NCBI GenBank assembly: GCA_944472135.2
Contig: OX235265.1
Span: 93,156,984 to 93,220,983, forward strand
Direction of reading: 5' to 3'
Length of the DNA stretch: 64,000 bases
Source of the DNA: Trichobilharzia regenti
Lineage: Eukaryota > Platyhelminthes > Trematoda > Strigeidida > Schistosomatidae
Shown: piece by piece, positions 1-11,660 of the stretch
How positions within the stretch are numbered: position 1 is the stretch's first letter
How the letters are laid out: each line of letters opens with the position of its first letter
Notes under the pieces: model-generated
The model's input: only the letters and a program-made list of their open reading frames with translations
Databases searched by the model: none
Told to the model about the DNA's origin: nothing
Program-made: the position numbers and the translations under genes

Positions 1-1190
1 TTATCGTCTTTGGGGTAGTAGAATTTTCCAGATATCCAACTGGACAGGTGTTGAATCGTTTCTATTACATGTATTTGCAGTTGATTCGATAAACAAGGTT
101 TCTGTTATCAATCTCTCCCTATACCCTGTTACATTAGATTTTAAAACTGTCATCCTATCCCATCATATTGTATGACTGTGTGTAACTGCATGTAGTGATT
201 AGTATAGCTGAACTATTCTCTAGATTTCTTATCTTATTCGGGTCAAACAATCTAGATTTTGTTAGGTTTTTATGCTCGGCTAGTCTAACTGATTGCCCAT
301 GTTCTACTACTTTAACGTATGTATTTGACCTGACAATCATTGCAGTCAGGGTATTAGATAAACTAAATTGTTTTGTTTTAAAGGCTCCACAGGATTGATC
401 CTCCAACCGACAAAGCTTGTTTTTAAATGAGTTTGTGGGTGGTTTGAATGACAGCCACTTTTTTCCTGCCTTGTTAAGAATTCTGCGTAACGTGGTTTCC
501 GAGGTTCCTTCCTTGTATGGAATTACTACTTATGATATAGATTCCTTGTTTTGGTGTCGTCATTAATATTATTATTATCACTATCACTATTATCATCATT
601 TATTTTATTTTTACATTTCCTTACATATTTCCTGATTAATTTATCAGGGTAATTATTAAGTTTCAAAGCTTCTCTTACATACCTCCCCGCCTGTCTTAGA
701 TTTTCCTTGGTACTACTTAGCTTTTGTGCTCTGTCACTTAAACATTTCACCAATCCTATTTCTACTGACATAGGATGGGATGATAGGAAATCCAAATATC
801 TGTTTGAATGTGTGGGTTTCCTATAAACACACACTAGTGTTAAACTTCCCATCTTCTTTCCTTTTTACGTTGCAATCTAACATTGGAAGTTACCCTTCCT
901 GACTTTCCAATTGATAAGTGGATTGAATTGCCTCCGCCTCTGAGTTAATGTGTTCCAAAAATCTATCTGTATCTTGTGTTCTAAGTACAGTGAATGTGTC
1001 ATCTGCACACCACCACCATACTTTTAGGGTGAGAGTGAACGTTTCAATTGCCATGTTTTCCCACCTATCCATGAATATATCTGCTACAACCGGGGATATT
1101 GGTGGTCCCATGGCAACTCCTTCAGTTTGTTTGTATATTTTCTCTTGGAATTTAAACAAACAGGTGGTTCAGTGAAAAGGTTCTTTTCGC
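1..1190 (-). pseudogene. PLE-4 Penelope-like element, decayed 3' half
   Basis: Remnant of a Penelope-like retroelement reverse transcriptase, read from the minus strand. The RT palm is visible near 890-1159: YKQTEGVAMGPPISPVVAD, then a degenerate catalytic box CADDTF where YVDDTF is expected. The frame then shifts to 526-852, with VYRKPTHSNRYLDF (conserved in PLE RTs) and KCLSDRAQKLSSTKENL, followed by an Asn/Asp-rich run coded by AAT/GAT repeats. A last open piece at 155-406 holds an RLAEHKNLT stretch that could be what remains of the GIY-YIG endonuclease. Several stops and frameshifts separate the blocks, so it is not functional. Closely similar copies lie at 30191-31869 and 59893-61110. 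It runs off the left edge of the window. Confidence 0.8.
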
Positions 1191-1454
1191 AGAATTCATT
1201 TTCTTCTTAAGCTGCACAATCGTATTTATGTGCAATTTTGTTTCAAAAAGGAGAATAGTGTAACAAAAATGATGGGTTGTCATAATCATAGTTATTAGTA
1301 TTAATCGATGCGAAAGAGTGGTTGATTGAGGGTGTTACAGTTGCATAATAATGGATGAGATGAAACCAAGATGCACATGTAGACGAAATAAATGTAAAGC
1401 CAGTGCAGCGATAGAAGACAACAGAATTGGTGACGTAATGTCTAATTTGTATTA

Positions 1455-2320
1455 GGCATTTTTATATAACGAAATTCCTAAAACTGGAAGATATGCAAGG
1501 GAAAAGCAACAAGTTGGCGATAGAAGAAGAAGAAGAAGCATCAAAGATAGGACTTCAGCTGAACATAGAGAAAACAGATGTTGTGATGAAGATTCCTGAC
1601 CAACACCATCAACAACAATAACAACAGACAACAGCAAACATAAATGGGAGGAACCTGAAAGAAGCTACCTCCTTTAGCTACCTACCTACATACCTGGGAA
1701 AGCATCGTCTCAACTACAGGCGGAACTGACGAGGATATCAAAGCCAGAGTCGGAAAAGCGAGGCAAGCTTTCATTTCTCTCAAGTCTGTGCGCAGATAGA
1801 TCAAGAGCACTCAGCATGAAAAACGAGATCCAGTTTTTCAAGTCCAATATGAAGTCAGTGCTACTCACCTCACGGATCAGAGACTTGGCGCGTCATAAAG
1901 AGCACTTCAAACAAACTACAGACCTTCATCAACAGCTGTCTCCGCTCAATAATACTGAAGATCAGATGGGCGGCCAGGAAAGATCAGCAACAGGGATCTG
2001 TGGGGGCGAACCAACTCAGCAGGAACCGATTGTGCTCCAAATAGGCGGGAAGAAACAGAGGCAGGTGGATTGGCCATACTCTGAGGAAACCATTAAGTGA
2101 CATCACTAGATAAGCCATCGCTCGAGTGGAACCAGGTCGAATGAGAAGTGGCGAGTTGATCGTCCAAGAGTGACCTGGAAAAGGTCATGTGAACAGGAGA
2201 TGGAGACATGTGGGCGGACTTGGAGCCTGGTGAGAACTCTAGCAGAGAACCGAACTCAATGGAGACGCGCGGCTGAAGCTCTATGTTCCTCTACGAATTA
2301 AAGGAAATAATAATAATAAT
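1455..2320 (+). pseudogene. RTE-type non-LTR retrotransposon, 3' fragment
   Basis: 5'-truncated copy of a non-LTR retrotransposon (endonuclease-reverse transcriptase family of trematodes, RTE-like). It begins just after the RT catalytic box of the family (compare 33640 and 44290) and ends in a short run of AAT-like repeats near 2305-2330, as the other copies here do. The open piece 1816-2100 carries part of the C-terminal region; frames are broken throughout. It aligns by eye with 33650-34490 and 44300-45175, and inversely with 14393-15250. Not functional. Confidence 0.75.
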
Positions 2321-2506
2321 AGTAATAGTAATGTAGCGAAATTATGTACACCTCACTTCCAAATCATCATCCGCCTAGATCTTTCGTGTTGTCCTACTCA
2401 TTGCCTTCACAGTGTGTTTCTTTGTCTTCCTCCTCACTACACCCATGTTTCTCTGTAACACTGAATAATTTGCTCTCTTTGATTTTAAATCTGTCTCCCT
2501 GCTTTA

Positions 2507-2575
2507 TGATATTTTTATGCCGATGAACATCTCTCTTTTTATACTACTGATAAATGTTATCAGTAGCACATGTCA
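2507..2575. repeat. Half of a fold-back repeat with a perfect hairpin
   Basis: Contains CTACTGATAA, three bases, then TTATCAGTAG, a 10-bp perfect hairpin. The segment before it matches, inverted, the left half of the repeat at 45630-45780. It looks like one half of a small MITE-like inverted-repeat element. No coding potential and no TSD identified. Confidence 0.4.
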
Positions 2576-2724
2576 CACCGGTGATATATATTGGTCGTCC
2601 AACGCGTAGCTTTTCTAACAGGATTCAACAAAACTATCCCGCTTAGTTGCAGAATTGTGCTAGCGGCACTATAAAGAATGTGATAACTAACCAACCTGTC
2701 GACACCTTAAATTCAGCTCCTCTC

Positions 2725-3975
2725 ATATATTGATAAATATTAACAATTACAGTTATGAACAAAGAAAGAACTACAGTTTTAGCAGAATCGACGAAAGAAC
2801 TTCCTACTGTCGATATGTTGATGAAACATTTATAGTGTGCAACAATGAAAGTCATGCTTCACACTTACCCAGATTATTCAATGTTGCATACACCAATATT
2901 GAGTTTACTATGGAACATGAAAGTGACGGAAAGTTTCACGTACTCGACACTGCCATGAAACCCCTAGAAGACGATCAATTTGTCAAAAGCCTACATGGAA
3001 AGGACAATACTTATATTTTAAAAGCTTTTGTCCAAGTAGCTTTAAACGTGGATTACTCAAGACTCTGTACTCTGTAGAGAGCGAGGAGAATACGCTCTAT
3101 AGAGAAATTAGAGGAAGAATTTGGGTTTCTTGAAAAGATATTGAAGAGCAATGGTTTCATCAACAATTATGGAAGATCTGAAGCCACAAGTGTAAAACAA
3201 ATCACAGTGGGTAAAACGCCAATCTACATTCAACTTGATCATAAAGGTGAAACAAATTGCACCGATGACCAACAGAAGGCAGAGTACATCCCTAGCCAGA
3301 GCCAATCCTGCAGCTAAGCTCGTTCCCGTCTATCGAACAACCTGCTCTTTGGTGCAATCAAAAATCGATAGATATCCTTCTCATGTTAACTCCAAATTTA
3401 CATGTATGTGGGGGAGCAGTTACATTGGAAGGCCAGAAAGAAAAGCATATCTACGATTTTTTGAACATGTACCAAAAAGCTTATGTCTAAGGGGAACAAA
3501 TGCTTTAAACAGTGCCATCGTCAGGCATCTCCTCGACATGGGTCATGAGGTGGACGTCGAAAAGTTGTTCAAAATTATCAATAGACAAAAGAGATCATTT
3601 CTCCTCAAGTTTGCTGAAGCCCTTTCCATCAAACGCCTGAAATCTTAAATGCGTCCAGAAAGAAGTGGTTATCAGTCTTTCTTTTCCCTGTCTGGTAACT
3701 GGATATTTTCATCTTTCTTTCATGTGAATGCGAAATGGTGGAAAGTTTCCATTGTGTGTATGATTCTTATTGTGTTTAATACTACATATATATATATATA
3801 TTACTGTATGCATATATTGATCAACTGATTTTTGTGTGAAAATGAACCATGTGCAAGTATGTTAAAATTGTTTTTGTAGGTATATTTAATGATGTCTTTG
3901 GTCTGTAGGCAGCTGACGAGAAGGCAACGAAATAAACATTGATGGTACCACTTCATCCTGCTGAAACTGTAGTTC
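2725..3975 (+). pseudogene. PLE-2 Penelope-like element, RT C-terminus plus GIY-YIG endonuclease
   Basis: Decayed 3' half of a PLE. At 2810-2860 the RT catalytic box reads YVDETFIVC (second Asp of YVDD changed to Glu), followed by FTMEHESDGKFHVLDT, the FLDV region. Linker and endonuclease follow in shifted frames. The 3235-3648 frame carries SSYIGRPERKAYLRFFEHVPK (GIY-YIG core with the Arg and the EH pair) and a C-terminal block with ALNSAIVRHLLDMGH and FAEALSIKRLK. At least two frameshifts and one stop interrupt it. The 3' untranslated tail runs to about 4020 and includes a hammerhead-like motif. Related copies: 7635-8660 and 39800-40844. Confidence 0.8.
3908..3962 (+). ncRNA. Candidate hammerhead ribozyme, PLE-2 type
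   Basis: GGCAG precedes the core CTGACGA. A small loop closed by G-C follows, then the GAA box, a partly self-complementary stem III centred on TGGTACCA, a C at the cleavage position, and CTGC, which pairs with GCAG to make stem I. This order is the hammerhead core (CUGANGA, stem II, GAA, stem III, NUH). Stem II is minimal and stem III imperfect. Hammerheads are known in PLE terminal repeats, and this one sits in a PLE 3' tail. Activity is not shown by sequence alone. Confidence 0.55.
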
Positions 3976-4074
3976 TTGCTTTGTTCAAATTCATTAGGGG
4001 GAATAAATGTATGAAATTTTGGTTATAACAACTTATCATTCGTGTTATTGTACTCTTTTGCAAAAATAATTGTG

Positions 4075-4145
4075 TACATAAACGCGGCTATACTGCTAGA
4101 GAAAATGTGTTCTCCGATAAGAGCCCCTTCTCTAAACTAATTGTT
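4075..4145 (+). repeat. PLE-1 terminal motif remnant
   Basis: Matches the conserved end of PLE-1 copies (compare 43482, 52305, 53912, 56150, 62155): a short A-rich stretch, a CGGCTATACTGC-like block, then a CGATAAGAGC...TTCTC hairpin-like block. No coding sequence is attached, so it may be a solo tail or a very decayed copy. Confidence 0.35.
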
Positions 4146-4659
4146 TTGCTTTTATTCAGGATTTTACAGAGACTGTTTTGAAGCCTGAATCATTCAAGTT
4201 TGTCAGTAGAGTGTATTTTCCCATCCAAATTCCAAACATACATTTTCCACTTGTTGCAATATATACTACTTATATTTGCAATAAAATCTTCCAAAAAAAG
4301 AGTATAACATGTAGGTGTAATATTTATTCGTCCTTTTTTCATTTGTACACGTTCTCATTGCAGAACTGGTCTATTTATGGCAGATTAGTCAATAAATTCT
4401 TAGTGCTGTCAGTTCGCCTTCACAGTAAGAAGATATGAGACAGTGGTTTGAAGACTGAACTGTCAGTTATGTATAGTAGAAGAGATTAGAATCTCGTGCC
4501 TAACTAATAACCGCCGCTTCTTAGCACAAAAACAGAATAAAATACACTTCACAAGTATATTAAAAAGGAATTTCTATTAGCGGCAACAACTGTGCAGTAT
4601 GATTTACGAGTTCCTTTTAAAACGTGTGGAATTGTAGCACATTAATTATTATTTTTATT

Positions 4660-4955
4660 GTTGTCTCCTTTAGTTCCTAGAGTAATACAGGGCTTCAGCC
4701 GCACATCTCCATTGCGTTTGGTTCTCCACCGATATTTTCATCTGGCTCCGCGTCTGCCCACATGCTTTCATCTCCTCTTCACATGACCTCCAATGTGTCA
4801 CCCTACCCTCACACTGATGACCAACTCGCCACTTCTCACTCCGTCAGGTTCCACTCGAGGACCTGTCTTGTGATGTCACTTGATGGTGTACTCAGATTAC
4901 GGCCAATCCACCTCCATTTCTTCCTGCATATTTGTTGTATAATAGATTCCTGGTA
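4660..4955 (-). pseudogene. RTE 3'-end fragment
   Basis: Short 3' terminal fragment of the RTE family, inverted relative to the copies at 1455 and 33650. From the left it runs from an AT repeat tail through the reverse complement of the conserved 3' end (compare 14393-14660). Only the last 290 bases or so of the element are present. No intact frame. Confidence 0.65.
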
Positions 4956-5017
4956 GGTTCTTCCCCAGGAAATTAGACACTGACAATACCAGTTCACTTA
5001 AAGTATTAGGGTAGATA

Positions 5018-5090
5018 CAATGGAGAAGATTACTAGCTTAGGTGGATGATTCTGAGGTATTTATGTCCTCCAAGGTGGATAGTATTGTGT
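5018..5090 (+). repeat. PLE-3 leader-like fragment
   Basis: A degraded copy of the 5' leader found at the start of all PLE-3 insertions (17423, 22594, 51406): GGAGAAGATTACTAGC, then TTAGGTGGATGATTCTGAGG. No hammerhead or coding part follows directly. Low-confidence homology by eye. Confidence 0.35.
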
Positions 5091-5504
5091 TAGATAGATT
5101 TTAATTAATAGCACCTAAATGGTATCTGTTTTCATTTACAATTAACGGAGACCAGGAGACATAAACAGTAAGGAGATGAAAATGTCTCTGACTGACAACA
5201 TTACGCTGAATGGAGACCGTCGAGTAAAACCCAAAAAGGAAAGGACAAGCTGTGCACAGGTCTCCGTGTGACGTGGGCGGGTTCTTATCAAGGGGAAACG
5301 AAAGTTTATTGATAGTCATGGCGGCAGCACAAAAGGAGTGTAGAGAACAGGAAAGAAATCGGAGATGTGCTGCTAGTATGATATCGATGAAAATGGCATT
5401 TATATCATTCGAGAAAAGCCTATACACTTTCACAACTGACTGAAAAAGAATCTTTAACAGAATCATTTCACTATTAACTTTGAATATACAGTGTATATCT
5501 ATAA

Positions 5505-5805
5505 ATAATAAAGTGGTAACGTCTCTGACTGCAGCATTTGGTGACGTGGGTTCGAATGTCAGAAGGGACATGAGTTCCTTCAAGGTTGCAGATACACCTT
5601 ACTTACGAGTGCCAACTAGCACTAGGTCCAAGGCTTCCTGTGGCCGATTACCTCCAACCAACTAGTATCATCAAATCACTGTGCATCATGATGATGAACT
5701 ACCTAAAATGATGGTCACATCCCAAACCTGACTGGCAGAATTCAGTCTGCCCCAAAGATAGGACTAGATACTTTACACTAGTTACTAGTGTCCGATCAAA
5801 ATCTG
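5505..5805 (+). repeat. tRNA-derived SINE, family 2
   Basis: Begins with a tRNA-like head: an A-box-like AAGTGGTAACGTCTCTGACTG and a B-box-like GGGTTCGAATGTC about 40 bases on. It continues through a family-specific body and ends near the palindromic-looking ACTAGTTACTAGTGTCC. A full-length copy lies inverted at 16280-16590, head-only and tail-only copies at 16615-17275, and a diverged one at 47815-48110. Likely non-autonomous and pol III-transcribed, with the RTE elements as a plausible partner (inference). Confidence 0.6.
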
Positions 5806-6086
5806 ACGTATGTCAATGCCTCTGTTGACTTCAGATTCGTATGAGTACCAGACTTCTGGAAATTCCCCAGAATTGTTTGTGTTCCCTTTGCCTAGGTTTG
5901 ATACACTTTCCCTACTTTATGTCCGCATGTATTACTGATTTCAAGGAGTGGGAATCATGCCTTTGGATGGCTAGTTTATGGCTATGGATGTGAACAGCCA
6001 AAACCAGGCAATTAGGTTTAAGGTTACCAGGAGATATGCATGATAAACTCTTGAATAATTCTAAAACGCTAGCTTGAAATTGAAAT

Positions 6087-6129
6087 ACGCGCTGAATCTA
6101 CTGTCTAGGTAAACAATGAAAGCTTCGCA
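6087..6129 (+). ncRNA. Decayed hammerhead of PLE-3 type
   Basis: Keeps the outer parts of the PLE-3 hammerhead: GCG before CTGAA and GAAAGCTTCGC after it, so stem I (GCG/CGC) and the GAA box are intact. Stem II is mutated and no longer pairs well, and the core reads CTGAATC instead of CTGAAGA. It lies in a short relic with little else of the element, possibly an old mini-PLE like the one at 51406. Confidence 0.45.
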
Positions 6130-6999
6130 ATTGAACAATCAGAAAACACAGCCACACCAATAATATGTTTACATATGCCTTCATAAGAACGAACAGTGAG
6201 GGACTTTCTGATTTCGTGAAGATTATGATTTTCATCTAACAATCTTTTGACTGCATAACTGTTATCCGCTTGCATTATTCAGACAGATTTCAAGCCAGTT
6301 GATTACAGGCATGTTAACCTCAGTTTGTTTATCTAATCTTTTTTGCATACATCACAAAGAGTAGTTACTTTATAAAGAAGTTTTTACAATGATTAAAATT
6401 TAGAAAAACAAAATGACCGATAGAAAAATTAGGCATTCTGAGTGTTGATGAGGGTGATGAATTTATAATTAGGTCCTGTAATTCAACGATGCATTGAAAT
6501 TTCAGTGACCTATAAACGTTCCTTCATCGTCAAATTAATCATTGAAAAACCGAAGGTCATTGAATAATTTGAAATATGTCTGTATGTTAAATTTGTTTAT
6601 TGACGAGGCTTTCATTACACTCCACTGAGTCGAGTAGAGTAGAGGAGAGTGGGAAGAAAGCAGAATGTGATACCTACCGCCCAGTATGGTTTGATGAGCT
6701 TTAGTAATATTAATCCTACTGTAAGTAAATATTTCCTGAGAACGAGAACGCCTATCACTCATCTCTCACACAAAATAATTATAACATGCAATAGTAACTT
6801 GATTTTGAGATTAGGGATGATAGATATAGTGAGCTTTCATATTCATTTTTGTAAAGATAAATTTTGTGAGTTATTGTTTTTTTTTCATTCCTTTTATGTT
6901 TCCAGCGGAACATAGGCTTTCATGCTTGAAGTTTCAAAGTTTTAGGAGCAGTAATGTTGTTTCTGACCAGGTCTGTTGCTTTATATTCATCCTGACCTC

Positions 7000-7575
7000 C
7001 TCACCGAGCTTACTGTCTATATCGGCTAAGCGAGAGTAAGGATTGCATCGGCCGGGAATCCGACCCAGGTTACGTATATGGCTGGCGACCATTCTACCTT
7101 CAACACCACCGGTGCAATGTGAGTTATCTCGTGCAGATGATTTTCAGAAGTGACTAAAAATACTCCACAGTGTAAAAAACTGTTCATGCATCCAGCCACT
7201 CTTATGACTGGTTCTTGATTATTTATTTAACTTCACTAAAATATTGGGTAAAATGATCGCATATTTGGTGTACTGATTAGTACACTAAATGCATACATAC
7301 TACCCCCTTTCAAATGAGTGAAGTGATGACAACAGCCAATCTCCTCTTGTTTCCATTTTTATTTATTAATTTTATTCCTTACGTCCCGAGTGGAACATGG
7401 GGTGGTTTCAAGCTAGAGCGTTGAATTTACAGTAGCAGTGAGTTTATTTTTACGGGGTCAGATTGCCAGCCTCGTATGCACCCTTCCCTCTTTACCAGTC
7501 CTACTGACCGGGATCGAACACCGAACCATATGTGTGATTGGTGAGCTTCCCACAGCTGAACCATCAACCCACCTT
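7000..7575 (-). repeat. Two degenerate tRNA-like repeat heads
   Basis: Near 7040-7110 and 7500-7570 the minus strand shows B-box-like GGTTC/GGTTCGA-type words with upstream A-box-like sequence, reminiscent of SINE heads. They match none of the other families here well. No gene seen in the rest of 6150-7630, which is AT-rich unique-looking sequence. Confidence 0.25.
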
Positions 7576-7634
7576 TTTTTTTCCAGACAACTATTAACTC
7601 TAATCAGTAGCTGAATAAATACGGAAACAGATCA

Positions 7635-8660
7635 GTGAGATCCATTTCTTGTTCCCATCACATCAGAAGAAGAAAGATAACAGTTAGTAAGAAGCTTATT
7701 TTCATCAAACTTGACTACAAGGGCTACGACAATATGAGAATGGTAAATAAAAGATTAAGCGCAGCCCTGTCTAGGACGTATCCTGCAGCGTTATTAGTCT
7801 GTCTATCCCGAACAACCTCTTCACTGGTGCAGTCAAATATTGACAAGTACTCCTCACATGTTACCTCCAACTGTGTATACCAATTCACATTTATCTGCGG
7901 GAGCAGAGAGAGGAGAGTCTACGTCAGATTCTGCGAACATGTACCAAAGAGCCCCTGATTAAAGGGACCGAATTGTTTAAGCTCTCCAATCCCCAAACAC
8001 CTGATTGACACAGGACACCAAGTAGATGTGCTGGAATCGTTCAAAATAATTAAGAGACAAAGTCTTCTCAGGTTTGCTGAAGCTATAGCAATAAAACGAT
8101 TGAAGTCTGACTTATGTGTCCAGAAACAATCCGTTGTTGGACTTCAGTTACCCTGGTGACTCATTACTTAGTAACTTTTTGTTTTCTAATTTTGTTGACT
8201 CATCTTTCCACTCCCCCGTTTATTTTTCGCTTGACTCTCTTAATAAGAGATATTTTTTCTTGTAATCTTTTGAGTTCTGTTCATTGTATTCCATCATCAA
8301 CCTCTCATCTGACCTCATGTGCACCAAAATTTAAAAATTTTGACCTTCTCTTATATAATTATATATCTATTACCAGTTGTCTTTTTTCAAGAAACTTCTC
8401 TAACAAGATATATATATATATATGTCGTAACACTTTAGACACCCTCTAAATCTCAACGCCTTATTTTACTCTGACGCTCTGACAATATGCTTGCTAATGG
8501 ACAAAGATTTGTTAAAATTGTACACTTTTTATTTTTATTTTATTCGAAAATTCAGGTTATACGCAGCTGATGGGAACCAACAAAATAAAATGGATCCAGA
8601 TTATTCTGTGCCAATATTTCCTCTTTCTTTATTCAAATTTGTAAAAGGGAATGATTGTGT
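7635..8660 (+). pseudogene. PLE-2 Penelope-like element, GIY-YIG endonuclease end
   Basis: 3' end of a PLE. The 7635-7958 frame covers the RT-endonuclease linker (KKLIFIKLDYKG, RLSAALSRTYPAA) and the start of the GIY-YIG domain (CVYQFTFICG, RVYVRFCEHVPK). The usual YIG box is damaged. After a stop the C-terminus continues to about 8160 (LIDTGHQVDVLESFKII, RFAEAIAIKRLKSDLC), then a 3' tail of about 450 bases with a TA-repeat run near 8409 and a hammerhead-like motif at 8563-8609. No RT palm is present, so the copy is strongly 5'-truncated. Confidence 0.8.
8563..8609 (+). ncRNA. Candidate hammerhead, PLE-2 type, mutated core
   Basis: GCAG, then CTGATGG (expected CTGATGA), a short loop, AAA in place of GAA, and stem III with ATAA/TTAT around the palindrome TGGATCCA. 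A T sits at the cleavage position, and CTGT pairs with GCAG (one G-U). Same geometry as 3908-3962 and 31114-31162, but two core positions are changed, so probably inactive. Confidence 0.5.
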
Positions 8661-9139
8661 GAATTAAAGTTAGAAGATGATACATCTATGTTCATTTTAA
8701 TTCGTACACGGTGAGGAACAAACCAGTAAATGCTGAAAATGTATGGTCCGTTCTCAAAGAAAGGAAGTGGAATTCAATTGGCAGAAATATCAGAAACATC
8801 TGTGATACAAAGTTTATTTACATAATCCTACGCAGTGATGTAGCTCCTTTGAACTGCAGGAAGACGAAACTGGAAACGCTATATAAGTAATTGGTAAGTC
8901 AGAAGGATAGTAACCGAAGATGTAGGAGAAGGTGTAGTCTTCAGGGATTACAGTGTGTGTTATTCAGTCTCTAAGCATTAGTTCAGTGCGACACTGAGAT
9001 CGATAACTCTTTATTCTGACAGTTTAGGAGAGAAGAAAATTGAACAGTGAAGCATATCCTAGTCTCAAGTGGATGAGTAGTTGGAAATGAGAAGTTTCAG
9101 AGAGGTAATGTAAATACATATATACTAATCAGATGAATG

Positions 9140-10610
9140 CTGTTATTATTATTATTGTTCCCTTAGGCTCCTAGTGGAACATAGGGCTTCAACTCAATAT
9201 CTCCACTTGCTTCTGTCTTCTGCTCTACTTTTCATCTCCATCTATCCATGTTAGTCCATACTGTTTCAACCAACTCCTCTTCACACCATCTCCTCTATGT
9301 CACCCACTCTTGCACTGTCATCCCACTCGCCGCGTGCTTCCCTTTCGGCCTGGTTCCACTCGAGAAATTGCCCGACGCGCGCGCGATGTCACCCGGTGGC
9401 GGCTTCCTCAGCGAGCGGGTGTCTAATCCATCCATCCATATCCACTTTCTCCTGCATATTTGTTGGTTGGTGATTAGTTTGTTCTTGTTTTGTTTGTCTG
9501 TTCCCATAGTTTGGTTGGTTTTTGGTGATTCTTTCCGGCCCGGCTATCCGATCTTCACTATAGAGCGAAGACAGTTGTTGACACTGATCTCCAACCTGTT
9601 GATTGGAAATATTCTTTATGACCCGCCTACCAAGTTTCTGATCCGTATAGAAGAACTGACTGACTTGACCAGGTTTGTATTGAAAATCCGTTGTTGAAAT
9701 TTGTTGTTGATTCTGGCTGAGTGACGAAGATTTCCAGATTGGTTTCAGGTTGATGAATGTGTTTCTCGCCTGCCTTCCTGATTCTCGCTCGATTTGACAT
9801 CCTCATCCGTTCCGACTTCCTGTAGTTGAGACACTGCTCCCTAGATAATGAAGTGAATGACGTAACCTCTTTCAAATCCCTCCCGTTGATGGTGATTGGC
9901 ACTGGATGTTGTTGCTGTTGTTTTCGTTGGTTGGCTCGTTATTTTCATAACCTCCGTCTTGTCAATGTTTACCTGGATTCCTGTCTTTGCCGGCTGCTTC
10001 TTCCACCAGTTCGTCGGTTTTCGCTCACTTGTAAGTCTTCAATTTTGTGACAGTGACATCAAACATAAATCATCCACGCGCGAAATCCAGGTCTTCTAGG
10101 TTCTTCACGTCGGTTGGTCCAGGATATCCCTCCCTGTCTTCTCGTTTCCCACTCACTGCCTGACGCATAATCCAGTCAGTCCACCACAATTAGGAATATC
10201 ATTCATTGGTGGTAATAAGCACCCTTGTCTGACTCCTTCCTTTGTTTACTCCAAACGCCTCGGTGAGTTTTCCGTTGTGGATCACTTGACATGTTCCGTT
10301 GTCGTACAGCTGTTGAATGAGGTTGATGAATATTTGGGGCACTGTGCGGCGTAGTACTACTCGAGTAGTTTTCAAATTACTTCGCGGTCAACGCTACCTG
10401 TCGAAGGCCTTCTCAAAATCTATAAAGTTGAGGTAGAGATTTGATTGCCATTCCATGCTTTGTTCTGTAATGATGATGCGTAGAGTTGCAATTTGTTCAG
10501 AACATGATTTGCCTTTCCTGAATCCAGCTTGTTCTGGTCGGAATTCTGTATCCAGTGCTTCATTTATTCCGCTTTCATTGCTTCAGGCGGACCCAGAGAC
10601 GACAGACGAT
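9140..10610 (-). pseudogene. RTE-type retrotransposon, RT C-terminus and 3' end
   Basis: Long inverted RTE fragment. On the left it starts with the AT-repeat tail and the conserved 3' end (GGAACATAGGGCTTCAA region). Reading minus strand from the right it includes the RT region upstream of and around the family's catalytic segment. Open pieces are short (91 residues at 9627-9902) and the reading frame is broken repeatedly. It diverges from the 33-34 kb copy more than 44-45 kb does, so it is probably an older insertion or another subfamily. Confidence 0.7.
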
Positions 10611-11029
10611 GAATGCTGTAGTCTATGCGAATGCTAAAAAACATAGATATCTTGAATGCGTCTAGATATACGTGAATCTCTTAGTGGGTGGCTGTTTAGA
10701 CGCGGTTGTATTCTTCAAAAAACTATATTTTCACTGAAGTAAGTGATACAATTATTCTGTGTATTCCTGTATACTCTGAGGCTAGTGTTTGTGTTTGCTG
10801 ACATTAACAGACAGAAAATCCAGCTCGTATTTATTTTTCACTTTGTCTGCCCGCGATTGCATGTCTAATTACAAGGGTTACAGATGGCTAACAATGATCT
10901 ATCTACCTGTATCGAAGTCCTAAGAGTTAGGTACAATCATTGAAACCCTAAAATTGATCAAGCGATGACTTCAGTTATAGGACTATTGAAAAGTAAAGAG
11001 TATAAGATAGCCGTTCCCTGTCTTAGTTC

Positions 11030-11140
11030 GCTACTCGTCAGCAGTACGCATGACTGACTGAATCACGGATCGAATCCATGACCTTTAGGTTGCATGATGA
11101 ACTCGTTGATCATTCAGCCTTCGGCATGGAATTCAGTGAT
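11030..11140 (-). repeat. SM-alpha-like SINE fragment, degenerate
   Basis: The reverse strand resembles the tRNA-like head of the SM-alpha-type SINEs at 49-50 kb and 59 kb (AGCAGTACGC / GATCGAATCC words on +). Only about 100 bases are recognisable. Sequence from 10620 to 11030 shows nothing I can name. Confidence 0.3.
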
Positions 11141-11439
11141 TGACTATAAATTTTAACTCCCGTTAGTTCGTGATTTATAACGGTCTGAGAAAGTGATTGA
11201 TGTCCTCACACACATACGATGTTGAGCCCCTCTGGTTGAAACTTCACAATAGAACTTGAAGCAACTTCATCTTACATTTAGTCACTAGTGAGCACCAGTA
11301 CCACCTGGTGCTGGTTTTCATTAGTTCTTTAACTAAGTTTAGTTCATGATAAATTCTTAAAACAAATCAACTGCCTGCAAACCATTACTAGAAAACATGT
11401 AAATCTTCCTTAAAGAAAGTTAATGAATTTTATTGGTGG

Positions 11440-11660
11440 ATGGTGACTAGCAGTGGAACCCAGCTTGATGCACATTTATTCTTATTTGGGACTCATCAGC
11501 TAGCCGGATGTACTTGCATTTCTCAGTGAGTGATGATGTTACCACTGAGGATCGAACCCAGTGCCCATAGTTTCAAACGCCAAAGCGTTATCCCCCATAC
11601 TATGTCAACCTGAGCCCGAGCACTTCAGTCCAATCAATCGACGGGAAAATTTAGAATTCA
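11440..11660 (-). repeat. tRNA-like dispersed repeat, family 4
   Basis: Runs from a GGATGGTGACTAGCAGTGG block to a CAATCAATCGACGGG block, with a B-box-like GGATCGAACCC on + (so the head is on the minus strand). A second, longer copy at 62700-63165 shares both ends and the order of blocks. Probably a SINE-like or retroposed tRNA-related repeat; not otherwise identified. Confidence 0.45.

Noticed and set aside
5101..5583. 160-residue open frame on the minus strand as a gene
   Set aside because: No recognisable motif, overlaps the SINE family 2 head at its right end, and AT-rich codon use; likely chance.
8114..8449. 111-residue hydrophobic frame after the PLE-2 endonuclease
   Set aside because: Lies in the pyrimidine-rich 3' UTR of the element; Ser/Leu-rich translation is a composition effect.
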